From: Korobacter sp963703075
Lineage (GTDB): Bacteria; Acidobacteriota; Terriglobia; Terriglobales; Acidobacteriaceae
DNA length: 64,000 bases
Reading direction: 5' to 3'
Assembly (NCBI GenBank): GCA_963703075.1
Contig: OY969786.1
Location: forward strand, 4,696,644 to 4,760,643
The position numbers and the translations under genes were made by a program. A model generated the notes under the pieces. The model was not told the origin of the DNA and did no database searches. It saw nothing but the letters and a program-made list of their open reading frames with translations. Below are positions 28,326-38,185 of the stretch, in pieces (positions within the stretch are counted from its first letter, which is position 1; each line of letters starts with the position of its first letter).

Positions 28326-28504
28326 TACATCAGCAGTTCATCGGCAGTCAGTCCCGCCGGAGTGAAAGTCTTGCGTTGGTACTCTGCTCCGATGCCTATT
28401 CAGCGACCTTGGTTGCTGACTTCCCGGGTGACAGCCCCGCCAACCTGTCGTCTAATGGCCTAAGCGCTGAGGATGCAGCACCACTTGCACCTTACCGGAT
28501 CAAT

Positions 28505-29188
28505 ATGTTCGAATCGAACCAGGCGTCGCCAGATACACGAAGCCCATGGATAGTTGTAACCTCCGTCGCGGCCCACTGTATAGTGTTGCTTCTGGTGCTG
28601 CGCGCGCCTGCTCCGACCATCCTGAAGGTGCAGCAGCTCCGGCAAGGCAATGGCGGACGCTCCTTGGCCCGCCTCTACTGGAGCAGCGATGCCGCCGGTA
28701 CGCTCGCGGCCACATCCGCTGGCCACTCCAAGCCGGAGCAGACCATTCGCTCCAAGCAACTGGAGACGCCCAGCAAATCTCTTCAGCTCCGTCTCGAAAA
28801 GCAGCAGCGGCTGCTCGCGTCCAATAGCAACGATCACAACCTGAATGCCGGAAAAAGCAGCGATGCTGCCACCGCCGGCTCTGCCTACGGTTCTCTCAAC
28901 AACGGCGATCTCACCGGGACGGAGATCCGCCCCGCCCTCTGGATCTCCGGACCCAATCCCGCCGTTGCTGCCGAAGATTTTGCCCAGGGACTGGAAGGCA
29001 GTGTGGTGGTTGAGATCACCATCGACGATCAAGGGAATGTGGTCGCTGCCGCTCTTCTTCAGAGTCTGTCGCCGCCCGTCGATTCGCGCGTTCTCGAAGC
29101 GCTGCAGATGGCGCACTTCATTCCTGCCAAGCGGAATGGCGTCTCGATCGCATCCAAGCAAGACGTCTATTATCATTTCCCGCGATAA
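28505..29188 (+). CDS. Energy transducer TonB-like protein
   Basis: 227-residue protein starting MFESNQASPDTRSPWIVVTS. One N-terminal membrane anchor (about 14-32), a periplasmic spacer without the usual Pro-rich repeat, and a C-terminal TonB domain with GLEGSVVVEITIDDQGNVVA, DSRVLEALQMAHFIPAKRNG and KQDVYYHFPR. It could energise one of the two Oar-like receptors, but no ExbB/ExbD genes are nearby. The reading frame extends upstream of ATG 28505 without protein-like character. Confidence 0.8.
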   Translation: MFESNQASPDTRSPWIVVTSVAAHCIVLLLVLRAPAPTILKVQQLRQGNGGRSLARLYWSSDAAGTLAATSAGHSKPEQTIRSKQLETPSKSLQLRLEKQQRLLASNSNDHNLNAGKSSDAATAGSAYGSLNNGDLTGTEIRPALWISGPNPAVAAEDFAQGLEGSVVVEITIDDQGNVVAAALLQSLSPPVDSRVLEALQMAHFIPAKRNGVSIASKQDVYYHFPR

Positions 29189-29249
29189 GCGCAGCCTGCC
29201 GTACGCCCTGGCGCTGTGCCTCCGCCGGTCTTTGTGTTACATCTTTAAG

Positions 29250-30491
29250 ATGGCGACGCACACTCCGCCCAGTCCCGCCGCGCAGGTAACCCTTCAATCC
29301 ATCGAAGAAGCGCGCGCGCGCATTCGTGCGGACGTCTACTGCAGCCCCTGCAATCTTTCCCACGCCATCTCCCGCATCAGCGGCGGCCGCGTCTATCTCA
29401 AGCTCGAAAATCTGCAGATGACCGGCTCCTTCAAGGAGCGCGGCGCACTCAATAAGATCCTGACCCTCACCGCCTCCGAGAGGCAGCGCGGCGTCATCGC
29501 CGCCAGTGCCGGCAATCATGCGCAGGGCGTCGCCTTCCACGCCACCCGCCACGCTATTCGCGCTCGCATCGTCATGCCCATGATGACGCCCCTGGTGAAA
29601 GTCAACGCCACCCGCAACTACGGCGCTCAAGTCGTTTTGCACGGCGCGAATTACGATGAAGCCTACGAGGAAGCTTGCCGCCTCGCGGCCCTCGAAGGTC
29701 TCGTATTCATTCATCCCTTCGACGATGCCGCAGTCATCTCCGGACAGGGAACCATCGCTCTCGAAGTGCTCGAACAGGTGCCGGACGTCGAGGCCATCGT
29801 GGTCCCCATCGGCGGCGGCGGACTCATCAGCGGCATCGCCTGCGCCATAAAGTCTCTGCGCCCGGAGATTCGCGTCATCGGCGTCCAAGCCGCCCGCATG
29901 CCCTCCATGCAAAGTGCTTTGCGTGCCCACAAGCCCGTCACCATCGATGCCAATACCACCATCGCCGACGGCATCGCCGTCCGCCGCTCCGGCGACATCA
30001 CCGTGCCGCTCGTCGAAAAATTTGTCGATGAGATCGTCGTCGCTGAAGAAGAAGAAATCGCCAGCGGCATCCTCACCCTGCTCGAGCGCGAGAAGACCCT
30101 CGCCGAGGGTGCGGGCGCTGCCGCTGTGGCCGCTCTTCTCCACCATAAAACCACGTTGCGCAACCAGAAGACCGTGGCTCTGGTCTGCGGCGGCAATATA
30201 GACGTCTCGCTTCTTGCCCGCATCATCCAGCGCGGTCTCGCCAAGGACGGCCGCATCGTCCGCCTCCAGATTCATCTCTCCGATCGTCCCGGCTCGCTGC
30301 ACCAGCTCACACGTTTACTGACTGTGCACCAGGCCAACATCGTGGAACTCCATCACGACCGCACCTACTACGGCGTCAACCTCGGCGACACCATGATCGA
30401 TGTCACCCTCGAAGCCCGCGGCGAGGAGCAAATCCAGCAGATCCTGCACGCCCTCACCCAGGAAGCCTACCGGCACGAACGGATTGTCTGA
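29250..30491 (+). CDS. ilvA: Threonine ammonia-lyase (threonine dehydratase)
   Basis: PLP enzyme of fold type II converting threonine to 2-oxobutanoate. 413 residues from ATG 29250. LKLENLQMTGSFKERGALNK carries the Schiff-base Lys in SFKERG, then AASAGNHAQGVAFHA (Asn), the glycine loop VVPIGGGGLISGIA, and a C-terminal ACT-type domain with IHLSDRPGSLHQLTRLL and GDTMIDVTLEARG. The single ACT domain resembles catabolic/biosynthetic short forms. Reading frames opening before 29250 run over the TonB gene and are not used. Confidence 0.94.
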   Translation: MATHTPPSPAAQVTLQSIEEARARIRADVYCSPCNLSHAISRISGGRVYLKLENLQMTGSFKERGALNKILTLTASERQRGVIAASAGNHAQGVAFHATRHAIRARIVMPMMTPLVKVNATRNYGAQVVLHGANYDEAYEEACRLAALEGLVFIHPFDDAAVISGQGTIALEVLEQVPDVEAIVVPIGGGGLISGIACAIKSLRPEIRVIGVQAARMPSMQSALRAHKPVTIDANTTIADGIAVRRSGDITVPLVEKFVDEIVVAEEEEIASGILTLLEREKTLAEGAGAAAVAALLHHKTTLRNQKTVALVCGGNIDVSLLARIIQRGLAKDGRIVRLQIHLSDRPGSLHQLTRLLTVHQANIVELHHDRTYYGVNLGDTMIDVTLEARGEEQIQQILHALTQEAYRHERIV

Positions 30492-30591
30492 TTACCCCGG
30501 AAGTGTGACTTCCGTTACCTGTGCTACCCCCGGTAGTCGAGATACTCTCAAACTATTCGAAGTTCCAGTTCTCATCGGGTATTCCTAAGTT

Positions 30592-31773
30592 ATGGCAGCC
30601 ACTGATAGTGCTCTTTCTGCGGCCATCGCAACTCTCGCGAAGCCGGCGGCTCAGCTAACGACCAATCAAATTCTTACCGCGATGCTCGGCGTTTCCGAGA
30701 AAGTTAGCGATCTCATTTTTTCTCCCGGACGTCCACCCCAGGTCGAGTTGAACGGCGCCCTCAGCGGCGTTCCCGGACTCCCCATGCTGAATGCCGACGA
30801 CACCCGCCGCATCGCCAAAGACTTGATGGGCGAAAACCAGCAGGCGATTACTTCGCTTGAAAAACAAGGTTCGGCGGATCTCTCCTACAGCCTCGCCGGC
30901 GGCTCGCGTTTCCGCGTGAACATCTTCTTGCAGCGTGGCAGCAACGCCATCGTGATGCGCGTCATTCCGCACACCGTGCCCACCTTTGAAATGCTGAACT
31001 TGCCGCCCCAACTGGGCGACATCACCAGCCTGATCAACGGCATCGTTCTCGTCACCGGACCCACTGGCTCCGGCAAGAGTTCTACCCTCGCCGCCATCAT
31101 CAACAAGATCAACGTCGAGAAGGCGTGGCACATCGTCACCATCGAAGATCCTATCGAGTTCCTGCATCAGCACAAGCGCTGCACCATCCATCAGCGCGAG
31201 TTGCATAGCGACACCCCGAGCTTCAGCTTGGCTCTGCGCGCTGCCCTTCGCCAGGCGCCCAAGGTGATACTCGTCGGCGAAATGCGTGACCGCGAAACGA
31301 TTGAGATCGCTCTCGAGGCCGCCGAAACCGGACACCTCGTCATGTCCACGCTCCACACCACGGACGCTTCCAAGACGGTCGAGCGCATCATCGGAACGTT
31401 TCCCATCGCCGAGCAGCATGTCATCCGCCAGCGGTTCTCCAAGAGCTTCCGCTACATCGTCTCGCAGCGTCTTTTGCCGAGAAAAGATAAAGGCGGCCGC
31501 GTCGCTGCCATCGAAATCCTGAAGTCCACCATGCGCACCCGCGAGTACCTGGAAAAGGGCGAGCATGAAGGCAAGTCTTTGCTCGATGCCATGCGCGATG
31601 GCGATCTCGACGGCATGCAGTGCTTCGACGACGTGATCGAGCGCCTGATTCGCGATGGCGTCATCGATATCGAAACTGGTCTCGGCTACTCGACCAATCC
31701 CGGCAATCTCACTCTCTCGATCAGCGACCTCATCGAGAGCAAGCGCTTCGAGGAATCGGAATTCGAGCCATAA
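30592..31773 (+). CDS. PilT/PilU-like type IV pilus retraction ATPase
   Basis: Hexameric secretion ATPase, 393 residues. N-terminal PAS-like domain (about 22-130; VSDLIFSPGRPPQVELNG), Walker A GPTGSGKSS at 156-164, Asp box TIEDPIEF, Walker B VILVGEMRDRETIE around 226-238, and His box ETGHLVMSTLHTTDA. The C terminus holds MQCFDDVIERLIRDGVIDIE. It is the retraction-type ATPase rather than PilB, since the N1 domain and C-rich zinc motif of PilB are missing. PilT and PilU are not separable here. No pilin genes are adjacent. Confidence 0.92.
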   Translation: MAATDSALSAAIATLAKPAAQLTTNQILTAMLGVSEKVSDLIFSPGRPPQVELNGALSGVPGLPMLNADDTRRIAKDLMGENQQAITSLEKQGSADLSYSLAGGSRFRVNIFLQRGSNAIVMRVIPHTVPTFEMLNLPPQLGDITSLINGIVLVTGPTGSGKSSTLAAIINKINVEKAWHIVTIEDPIEFLHQHKRCTIHQRELHSDTPSFSLALRAALRQAPKVILVGEMRDRETIEIALEAAETGHLVMSTLHTTDASKTVERIIGTFPIAEQHVIRQRFSKSFRYIVSQRLLPRKDKGGRVAAIEILKSTMRTREYLEKGEHEGKSLLDAMRDGDLDGMQCFDDVIERLIRDGVIDIETGLGYSTNPGNLTLSISDLIESKRFEESEFEP

Positions 31774-31833
31774 TCCCGGCAGAGATGAATTTTCCTGCAC
31801 GACCCCTTACTATGTTGTAGAGGAAGCAGATTC

Positions 31834-32277
31834 GTGCCTGATTTTCCTGACCAGCCACCCGTCAGCGCAATGCGCAAAATTCTGCCGTTCACCACAGCCG
31901 CGGTCGTCATCGCGTTGCTGTACGTCGGATACATTTTCTATTCGCGCCGCCAGGATCAAAAAGCCGCGGAACAGCAGGCCACGGAACGGCAAGCGGCCGA
32001 CAATCGCAAGGTCGCCGAAATGTATGGCGGCGACGAACTCAAAATCCTCAACTTCTACGCCACCGCGGGCCCGCTCAAACGCGGGGAAACCGCTCAGCTC
32101 TGCTACAGCGTCTCCAACGCGCAGAGCGTGCGCATTGAGCCCGACGTTCACGACGTCCCCGTCTCCTACAGCAATTGCGCCAAGATCGAACCGAAAAAAG
32201 ATACGGTCTACACCCTCACCGCAACCGACAAAAAGGGAAACACTGAGCAGGCCGTCATCACCATGCGCGTGTTCTAA
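31834..32277 (+). CDS. Hypothetical single-pass membrane protein with an Ig-like C-terminal domain
   Basis: 147 residues from GTG 31834, which has GAGGAAG 7 bases ahead. One transmembrane helix (about 17-35, LPFTTAAVVIALLYVGYIFY), a short coiled-coil-like Gln/Ala/Glu stretch (about 40-62), then a beta-rich domain: LKILNFYATAGPLKRGETAQ, LCYSVSNAQSVRIEPDVHDV and KKDTVYTLTATDKKGNTEQA. This resembles bacterial Ig-like folds on the periplasmic side. Function unknown; 60 bases after the pilT-like gene. Confidence 0.65.
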   Translation: MPDFPDQPPVSAMRKILPFTTAAVVIALLYVGYIFYSRRQDQKAAEQQATERQAADNRKVAEMYGGDELKILNFYATAGPLKRGETAQLCYSVSNAQSVRIEPDVHDVPVSYSNCAKIEPKKDTVYTLTATDKKGNTEQAVITMRVF

Positions 32278-32387
32278 CCCCACCAATCCGTACTAGCCCT
32301 TGTAGTTTGGCCTCTAGCATGGCCAACTGGTAAGTCCTCCCGCGTGCGAGGTCTTATACATTCCTTTTTTTGTTAGAGGTTTTTTCT

Positions 32388-35367
32388 TTGCAACCCACCA
32401 GCTATCGTCGCCCGCTTTCTGGCATTCTCTTTTTTCATTTCCGAAAATCTTTTTTGTTATCGCTGCTCTTCTACTGGATCGCTGCACCCGCGCTCGCGCA
32501 AGAGTTTCGCGGCGGCCTGACCGGCAAGTGCCCAGGACGCAAGCGGCGCCCGTGTCGCCGCCGCCCAGCTGCATCTCCAGGCTCCAGAAGCTTCCATCGA
32601 ACGCGATGCCACTGCCGATGCGAGCGGCAATTTCCGCTTCAGCGATTTGCCGGTCGGCGTCTATCAATTGACCGTCACCGCCAAGGGCTTCGGCGCTGCG
32701 CACTCGGAAGTTGCAGTGCAACTCGGCTCCGTGCGCGATCTCGTCGTTACCCTCAAGCCACCCGCCGCCCGTGAAAGTGTTTCCGTCTCCGGAGAAGCTG
32801 CTTCCATCACCATGCAGCCGCTGGACACCACCAGCGCCGTGCATCAGGCTGTCGTCTCGGCGCACGATCTCGAAGAGTTGCCGCTTCCCAATCGCAGCTT
32901 CGCCAACATCGCCTATCTCGCCCCGGGCACCGAACCCATCGAACCTTCCGATCCGACCAAGGCGCGCATCACCGCCGTCGGTACCGGCGGCAGTTCCGGT
33001 CTGAATAACGAGAACTCGGTCGACGGCGGCGATAATTCCGACGACTACATTGGTGGCTTCCTGCAAAACTTCTCGCCCGACGCCATCCAGGAGTTTGCCT
33101 TCCGAACCGCCCAGGAAGATGCCGACACCGGCCACACCACCGCCGGCTCCGTCGTTATCGGCACCCGCCGCGGCACCAACGATTGGCATGGCCTCTTCGG
33201 CTTCTACGATCGCACCGCGGCCCTCAACGCGCGTTTTCCCATCGATAATCCCGCGCCCAATCCCAAGCAGCCGTTCTCCCGCCAGAATTACATTGGGACT
33301 CTCGGAGGCCCAATCATTCCCAACAAGCTCTGGTTCTTCTCCTCGCTCGAATACGTGCACGAGCGCGCAAGCATCGCCTACAGCGATGCCAGCCACGCCC
33401 AGTTCAACGGGCTTGCCTCGCTCGCCTCCGCCGGCCTCATTCCCGGCGTCTCTTCCATCGCCGTTCCCCCCTACGTCGAGACCCCGTTCGACGACTACCT
33501 GGGCGACGTCCGGCTCGACTGGGCCCAATCCGCGCACTCGCAGTGGTTCCTGCGCGGCGCCAGCGATCGCTACACCACCGAGAACGACTTAGTGCAGCAG
33601 GGCACTCTACCCTCCACCGGCGCCACTTCGCGTTCTAACTATTTCAACTTCGTGCTCAACAACCAGTACGAGTTCAGTCCCGCATGGCTCGGTTCGTTCA
33701 CCCTCGACGCCAGCCTTCTCCATCGCACCGAAGTCCGCAACCAGTACTACGGCTTCGCCCTCGATTTCCCCTTCACCGTCACCTCCAGCACCATCTCCGG
33801 GCAGGACACCTTCGGCGACAATACCTTCGTCACCCCGATTACTGCCTTCCCGGTCGTACGCAACCAGCAGAAATACCAGTTCCGCTATGATCTCTCGCAT
33901 GCCACCAGCAAGCACTCGCTGAAGTTCGGCATCAACTTCATCCACGAGCCTGTGCTCGATGGCATGCTCGCTTCTAACCCTGAAACTGTCATCGCGTATC
34001 CCAACAATCCCGCCTATTACGCCGCCAATCCTTCGCAGTTTTATTTCAGCTCGCAGTGTGCCAGCGCTCCCGTCGATCCCAACATCACCTGCACCTACAA
34101 TCCCGCGGGCGATGGCAGCTTCTCGCAGAACGTGCAGCGCCTGGGCCTCTATGCCGAAGACATCTGGCGCGTGAATTCGCACCTCACCGTGAACTATGGG
34201 CTGCGCTGGGATACCACGTTCGGCCTTTTCGAAGCGTCGGGCCGCAGCCAGGCCGCCAACCTCGCCCTTCAGCAGTTACCGGCAGAACTGCCGCAGTACG
34301 CCGGTGTGCCCCACGATGACCGCAAGCAATTCGGTCCGCGTATCGGCCTTGCCTACCAGCCCGGTAACTCCGGCAACACCGTCATCCGCGCTGGCTTCGG
34401 CATCTTCTTCAACGATCTCGCGCAGAACGGTTGGGTCTCCGCATTGCAGGCCGTGGATAACGGCAACGCTAACGTCAACAACCTGGGCACCATCATCGAT
34501 CCGCACTACGAAACGCCTTATTCCATCCATGCCACCGCGGGCGTCGAGCACGCCTTCTCGCAGAACTGGATGGGCAGTATCGATTTCACTCACGAAACCG
34601 GCATGCACGGCTATCGCGGCTACGACTACTCCGTAGGCGACCCCGGTCTCCCTATCGTCGTTTTCCGCAGCGACAACCGCTCCGACTACAACGGTGTCGC
34701 CTTCCGCGTGCAGGGCAACGTCTCCAAGCGCTACAGCCTCACCGCTCACTACACTTTCGCCAAGGCGCAAACCTGGGGCTGCATCCTCGGCGAGCTGTTC
34801 GATTACGTGAACGGCGTCTGCAATCCTTACAACGCCTTCGGACCCGGAGACTACGGACCGTCAGGCGAAGATGTCCGCCATCGCGCCGTGCTTGCGGGAA
34901 CCTATCACGCGCCGCTGGGCATCGAGCTTTCCACCCTCACGCAGGTGGAGAGCGCGCGTCCCTTTACCATCACCAACGCCGATGGCACCGGACGCGCCGT
35001 CATCAACGGCACCGAAACCACCCTCGACCAATTCCGCGGACGCCCTTACTTCCAAGTCGATCTGCGCGTCGCACGCCCATTCAGAATTCGCGAGCGTTGG
35101 CAGGTTCTGCCCTTCTTCGAATTCTTTAACCTGCTGAACCGCAATAATCCTGGCGCGTTCTACGTCACCAGCATTGCTTCCTTGCCGGTCAATGACGTGA
35201 ATAACGCCACCGCTATCTGCGTGAACGCCGGTTGCAGCCAGACCGTCCCGATTACCAGCCCCAACCAGTTGCGCGTACCTGCCGGCGCCTTCGGCGATTT
35301 CTTCGGCCCCGGCACCACCGTCGGCATCCCCTTCAGCGCCCAGTTCGGCGTGCGCGTCAGCTTCTAG
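32388..35367 (+). CDS. TonB-dependent receptor, Oar-like (one frameshift near the N terminus)
   Basis: Outer-membrane receptor of about 992 residues once corrected. TTG 32388 follows AGAGG at 8 bases and starts a signal peptide (FLLSLLFYWIAAPALAQ). After GGLTGK the frame shifts: one base (T at 32529) must be dropped to continue AQDASGARVAAAQLHLQ, a carboxypeptidase-regulatory domain with FRFSDLPVGVYQLTVTAKGF. From 32530 the frame is open to 35367. The plug has LPLPNRSFANIAYLAPG and NENSVDGGDNSDDYIGG; the barrel ends with PFSAQFGVRVSF, a terminal Phe as in outer-membrane proteins. Without the fix, a GTG-started protein from 32647 would lack its signal peptide. Confidence 0.88.
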
Positions 35368-35379
35368 CTCCAAATCCGT

Positions 35380-35417
35380 GGGGTGCCCCACCCTTGTCGC
35401 GTGAGCGACAGGGTGGG
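35380..35417. repeat. Palindromic intergenic element, copy 2
   Basis: GGGGTGCCCCACCC then CCACCCTTGTCGC-GTGA-GCGACAGGGTGG, a strong hairpin 12 bases after the receptor stop. Its arm words match the palindrome after rpsI at 11490-11520. Confidence 0.7.
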
Positions 35418-35491
35418 CCTCCATCCCGCCCGAGCCTTGTTCTTTACCGGATGGCGGAAGGCCGATCGCGCACAAAGAGGAGATCAATCCG

Positions 35492-35866
35492 CGTTCGCAG
35501 CCGAGCCACCTCCTGTTCATCGCCGCGCGGTCAGCCGAAGAAGCGTTATCCCTCACGCACTCTCTCTTGTCATTGCGAGGAGGGCGTCAGCCCGACGCGG
35601 CAATCTGCTGTAGAACGCGTCCGCAGCGGAGCCACCTCCTGTTCATCGCCGCGCGGTCAGCCGAAGAAGCGTTATCCCTCACTCACTCTCTCTTGTCATT
35701 GCGAGGAGGGCCTCAGCCCGACGCGGCAATCTGCTGTAGAACGCGTTCGCAGCCGAGCCACCTCCTGTTCACCGCCGCGCGGTCAGCCGAAGAAGCATTC
35801 GCTCCCAGTCACTCTCTCTTGTCATTGCGAGGAGGGCGATTAGCCCGACGCGGCAATCTGCTTTTC
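35492..35866. repeat. Three tandem copies of a 126-bp repeat
   Basis: GCCACCTCCTGTTC recurs at 35505, 35631 and 35757, exactly 126 bases apart. Units run about 35492-35617, 35618-35743 and 35744-35866 with a few substitutions; each contains CATTGCGAGGAGGGC, an interspersed-repeat word. As 126 is 42 codons, frames stay open across the array and give repetitive, non-protein-like text. The 35368-36213 spacer contains no convincing gene. Confidence 0.88.
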
Positions 35867-36040
35867 CCTGTCAAGTCCCCAAACTCCCCCAAATCCCCCG
35901 ATCCTGTTGATTCGAAACACAAGATAGATCCGGCAAAAGTGTCCGGTTTACCCCCATCCTTTTGCTATTCTGAAATTAGGAGCAACAGTCCCCTCTTCTG
36001 CCCCCTGCGATCTCCTGCGGAGAAACCCTAACCCCTTATT

Positions 36041-36086
36041 TTTGAATATTTTACCCGTAACCCATCTGGATTGAATATTTTGCGAG
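36041..36086 (-). repeat. Paired AAAATATT intergenic element, copy A
   Basis: On the minus strand: CTCGCAAAATATTCAATCC, then ATGGGTTACGGGT, then AAAATATTCAAAAA. A second copy with the same layout is at 43521-43568. It lies about 130 bases upstream of hemE in an otherwise empty spacer. Confidence 0.6.
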
Positions 36087-36213
36087 CAGAGTACCGCCTA
36101 AACCAAAGAAAATAGGAGGGGGTAAAGGGGAGGGGGACCCCGTATTTGCGCGCCTCCCCTGTGACCCTTATCACAAGACGAAGTTCCCTCAATTTGCTAG
36201 ATTGAACTCCAGT

Positions 36214-37266
36214 ATGGCTGCCCCCAAATCCCTCTTCATCCGCGCCTGCCAGCGCCAACCCGTCGAGCGTACCCCGGTGTGGTTCATGCGCCAGGCCGGA
36301 CGCTACATGGCCGAGTACCGCGCCGTCCGGCAAAAGTATTCGCTGGTGGAAATCTGTAAGAAGCCCGAAGTCGCCGCTGAAGTCACGATCACCGCCGCCG
36401 AGGCGCTGAACGTCGATGCTGCCATCATCTTCGCCGACCTGCTCCTGCCCCTTGAAGTGATGGGCATGCCCTTTCACTTTTCGCCCGGCGAAGGCCCGGT
36501 GATCGAAGTCCCGATCCGTGAAGCCGAGCAGATTTCCCGGCTGCGCATCGATCGCGCCCATGATCTCGGCTACGTTGCCGAGGCGGTGAAGAAGGTCAGC
36601 GACCACTTCCGCGAGAAGCTGCCGATTATTGGTTTCTGCGGAGCGCCCTTCACTCTCGCCAGCTACATGATCGAGGGTGGCGGTTCGCGCAACTACGTCG
36701 AAGTTAAAAAGTTGATGTACAACGAACCGCAGGCTTGGGACGAACTCCTCGGCAAATTGGTCGCCGTGCTTTCCGAGTACACCGCCGAGCAAGTGAAAGC
36801 CGGTGCCGATGCCATCCAGATTTTCGATAGCTGGGTCGGCTGCCTCAGCGTCGAGGACTATCGCCGTTACGCCCTTCCGCGCACCACGGAACTGGTGAAG
36901 AAGCTGCAGCGTACGACCAAAGTTCCCATCATTTATTTCGGGACCGACAGCGCCACCCTGCTGCCCTCCATGCGCGAAACCGGCGCGGAAGTCATCGGCC
37001 TCGACTGGCGCATTCCGCTCGATGAAGGTTGGGCAAAACTCGAGCACGCCGTCGCGGTGCAAGGAAACCTCGACCCGGTGCTGCTCTTCGCCGGATGGCC
37101 CGAGCTTAAATCGCGCGCCGAGCACATCTTGCAATTGGCCAACGGACGCCCCGGCCACATCTTCAATCTCGGCCACGGCATCCTGCCCAACACGCCCGTG
37201 CAGAACGTGAAAGACCTGGCAAAATTCGTGCACGAATATTCTTCGACGTTGGTGAGTTCGCGCTAA
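36214..37266 (+). CDS. hemE: Uroporphyrinogen decarboxylase
   Basis: Converts uroporphyrinogen III to coproporphyrinogen III. 350 residues from ATG 36214. PVWFMRQAGRYMAEYRAVRQ contains the conserved Arg pair and RQAGR signature, IIFADLLLPLEVMGM the catalytic Asp, GFCGAPFTLASYMIEGG the second family signature, and GHGILPNTPVQNV the C-terminal His. First gene of hemE-hemH-hemY; its stop shares a base with the hemH ATG (TAATG). Confidence 0.96.
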   Translation: MAAPKSLFIRACQRQPVERTPVWFMRQAGRYMAEYRAVRQKYSLVEICKKPEVAAEVTITAAEALNVDAAIIFADLLLPLEVMGMPFHFSPGEGPVIEVPIREAEQISRLRIDRAHDLGYVAEAVKKVSDHFREKLPIIGFCGAPFTLASYMIEGGGSRNYVEVKKLMYNEPQAWDELLGKLVAVLSEYTAEQVKAGADAIQIFDSWVGCLSVEDYRRYALPRTTELVKKLQRTTKVPIIYFGTDSATLLPSMRETGAEVIGLDWRIPLDEGWAKLEHAVAVQGNLDPVLLFAGWPELKSRAEHILQLANGRPGHIFNLGHGILPNTPVQNVKDLAKFVHEYSSTLVSSR

Positions 37267-38183
37267 TGGCCGATGTCCGCAACGCCGTCCTGCTCATTGC
37301 CCATGGGAGCCCGGAGAAAGTTGACGACGTCCCCGAGTACATGCGGTACGTCACCGGCGGCCGTGGTGTGCCCGAATCCGTCGTCCACGAAGTCCAGCAT
37401 CGTTACGGGCTCATCGGCATCTCACCGCTCCGCTGCCACACCGTCGGCCAGCGCAACGGCGTCCACCGCGAGACCGGGCTGCCTACGTATATCGGCATGC
37501 GTAATTGGCATCCGTTTATCGCCGACACGCTTGAGCAAATGACGCAGGAGGGCGTGGAGCACTGCGTGGCGATCTGCCTCGCTCCACAGAACTCGCGCAC
37601 CAGCGTGGGGATGTACAAGAAGGTCGTTGCCGAGAAAAATGCGCCCTTCACCATCGATTTCGTCGAGAGCTGGCACGACCATCCGCTACTGATTGAGGCC
37701 TTCGCCGAAAACCACCGTGCCGGATACGCAATCGCTCGCGGCGAAGCCGGGCATGACATGCTCCGCATCTTCACCGCCCACAGCGTCCCGGAGCGCACCA
37801 TCGCCGAAGGCGACCCCTACGAAGCCCAGGTACGTGAAACTGCCGCCCTTGTCGCCAAGAAACTCGGCCTCAGCGACGATCAGTGGCGCTTTGCTTTTCA
37901 GAGCCAGGGCATGTCCGGCGGCGTATGGCTTGGCCCAACCGTAGAAGCCACCCTCGAGCAACTTGCGTGCGAAGGGAAGAAAGACGTTTTCTTCCAGCCC
38001 ATCGGCTTTGTGTGCGATCACGTCGAAGTCCTTTACGACATCGATATCGGCTTCCGCGATTTTGCGGGTAAGCTCGGCATGCGTATCTGGCGGGCCGAGT
38101 CTCTCAACAACTCCGTTCCGTTCGCCAGGGCCATCGCCGACATCGTGCAGACCCGCCTCGCGGCGCGAGTCGCGACGATCTAA
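37266..38183 (+). CDS. hemH: Ferrochelatase (proto- or coproporphyrin type)
   Basis: Inserts Fe(II) into a porphyrin. 305 residues. AVLLIAHGSPEKVDDVPEYM at the start, RNWHPFIADTLEQMTQEGVE (conserved substrate region), TAHSVPERTIAEGDPYEAQV with the catalytic His, FAFQSQGMSGGVWLGPTVE, and FVCDHVEVLYDIDIGFRDFA with the conserved Glu. Overlaps hemE by 1 base and precedes hemY by 2. Whether the substrate is protoporphyrin or coproporphyrin cannot be decided here; no hemQ-like gene is present in the window. Confidence 0.94.
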   Translation: MADVRNAVLLIAHGSPEKVDDVPEYMRYVTGGRGVPESVVHEVQHRYGLIGISPLRCHTVGQRNGVHRETGLPTYIGMRNWHPFIADTLEQMTQEGVEHCVAICLAPQNSRTSVGMYKKVVAEKNAPFTIDFVESWHDHPLLIEAFAENHRAGYAIARGEAGHDMLRIFTAHSVPERTIAEGDPYEAQVRETAALVAKKLGLSDDQWRFAFQSQGMSGGVWLGPTVEATLEQLACEGKKDVFFQPIGFVCDHVEVLYDIDIGFRDFAGKLGMRIWRAESLNNSVPFARAIADIVQTRLAARVATI

Positions 38184-38185
38184 CT

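Noticed and set aside
28172..28504. Upstream extension of the TonB-like gene
   Set aside because: The text before ATG 28505 is not protein-like and overlaps the opposite small gene; the membrane anchor follows the internal ATG.
35492..35866. Possible CRISPR array
   Set aside because: Units are 126 bp, directly tandem, with no spacers and no cas genes nearby.
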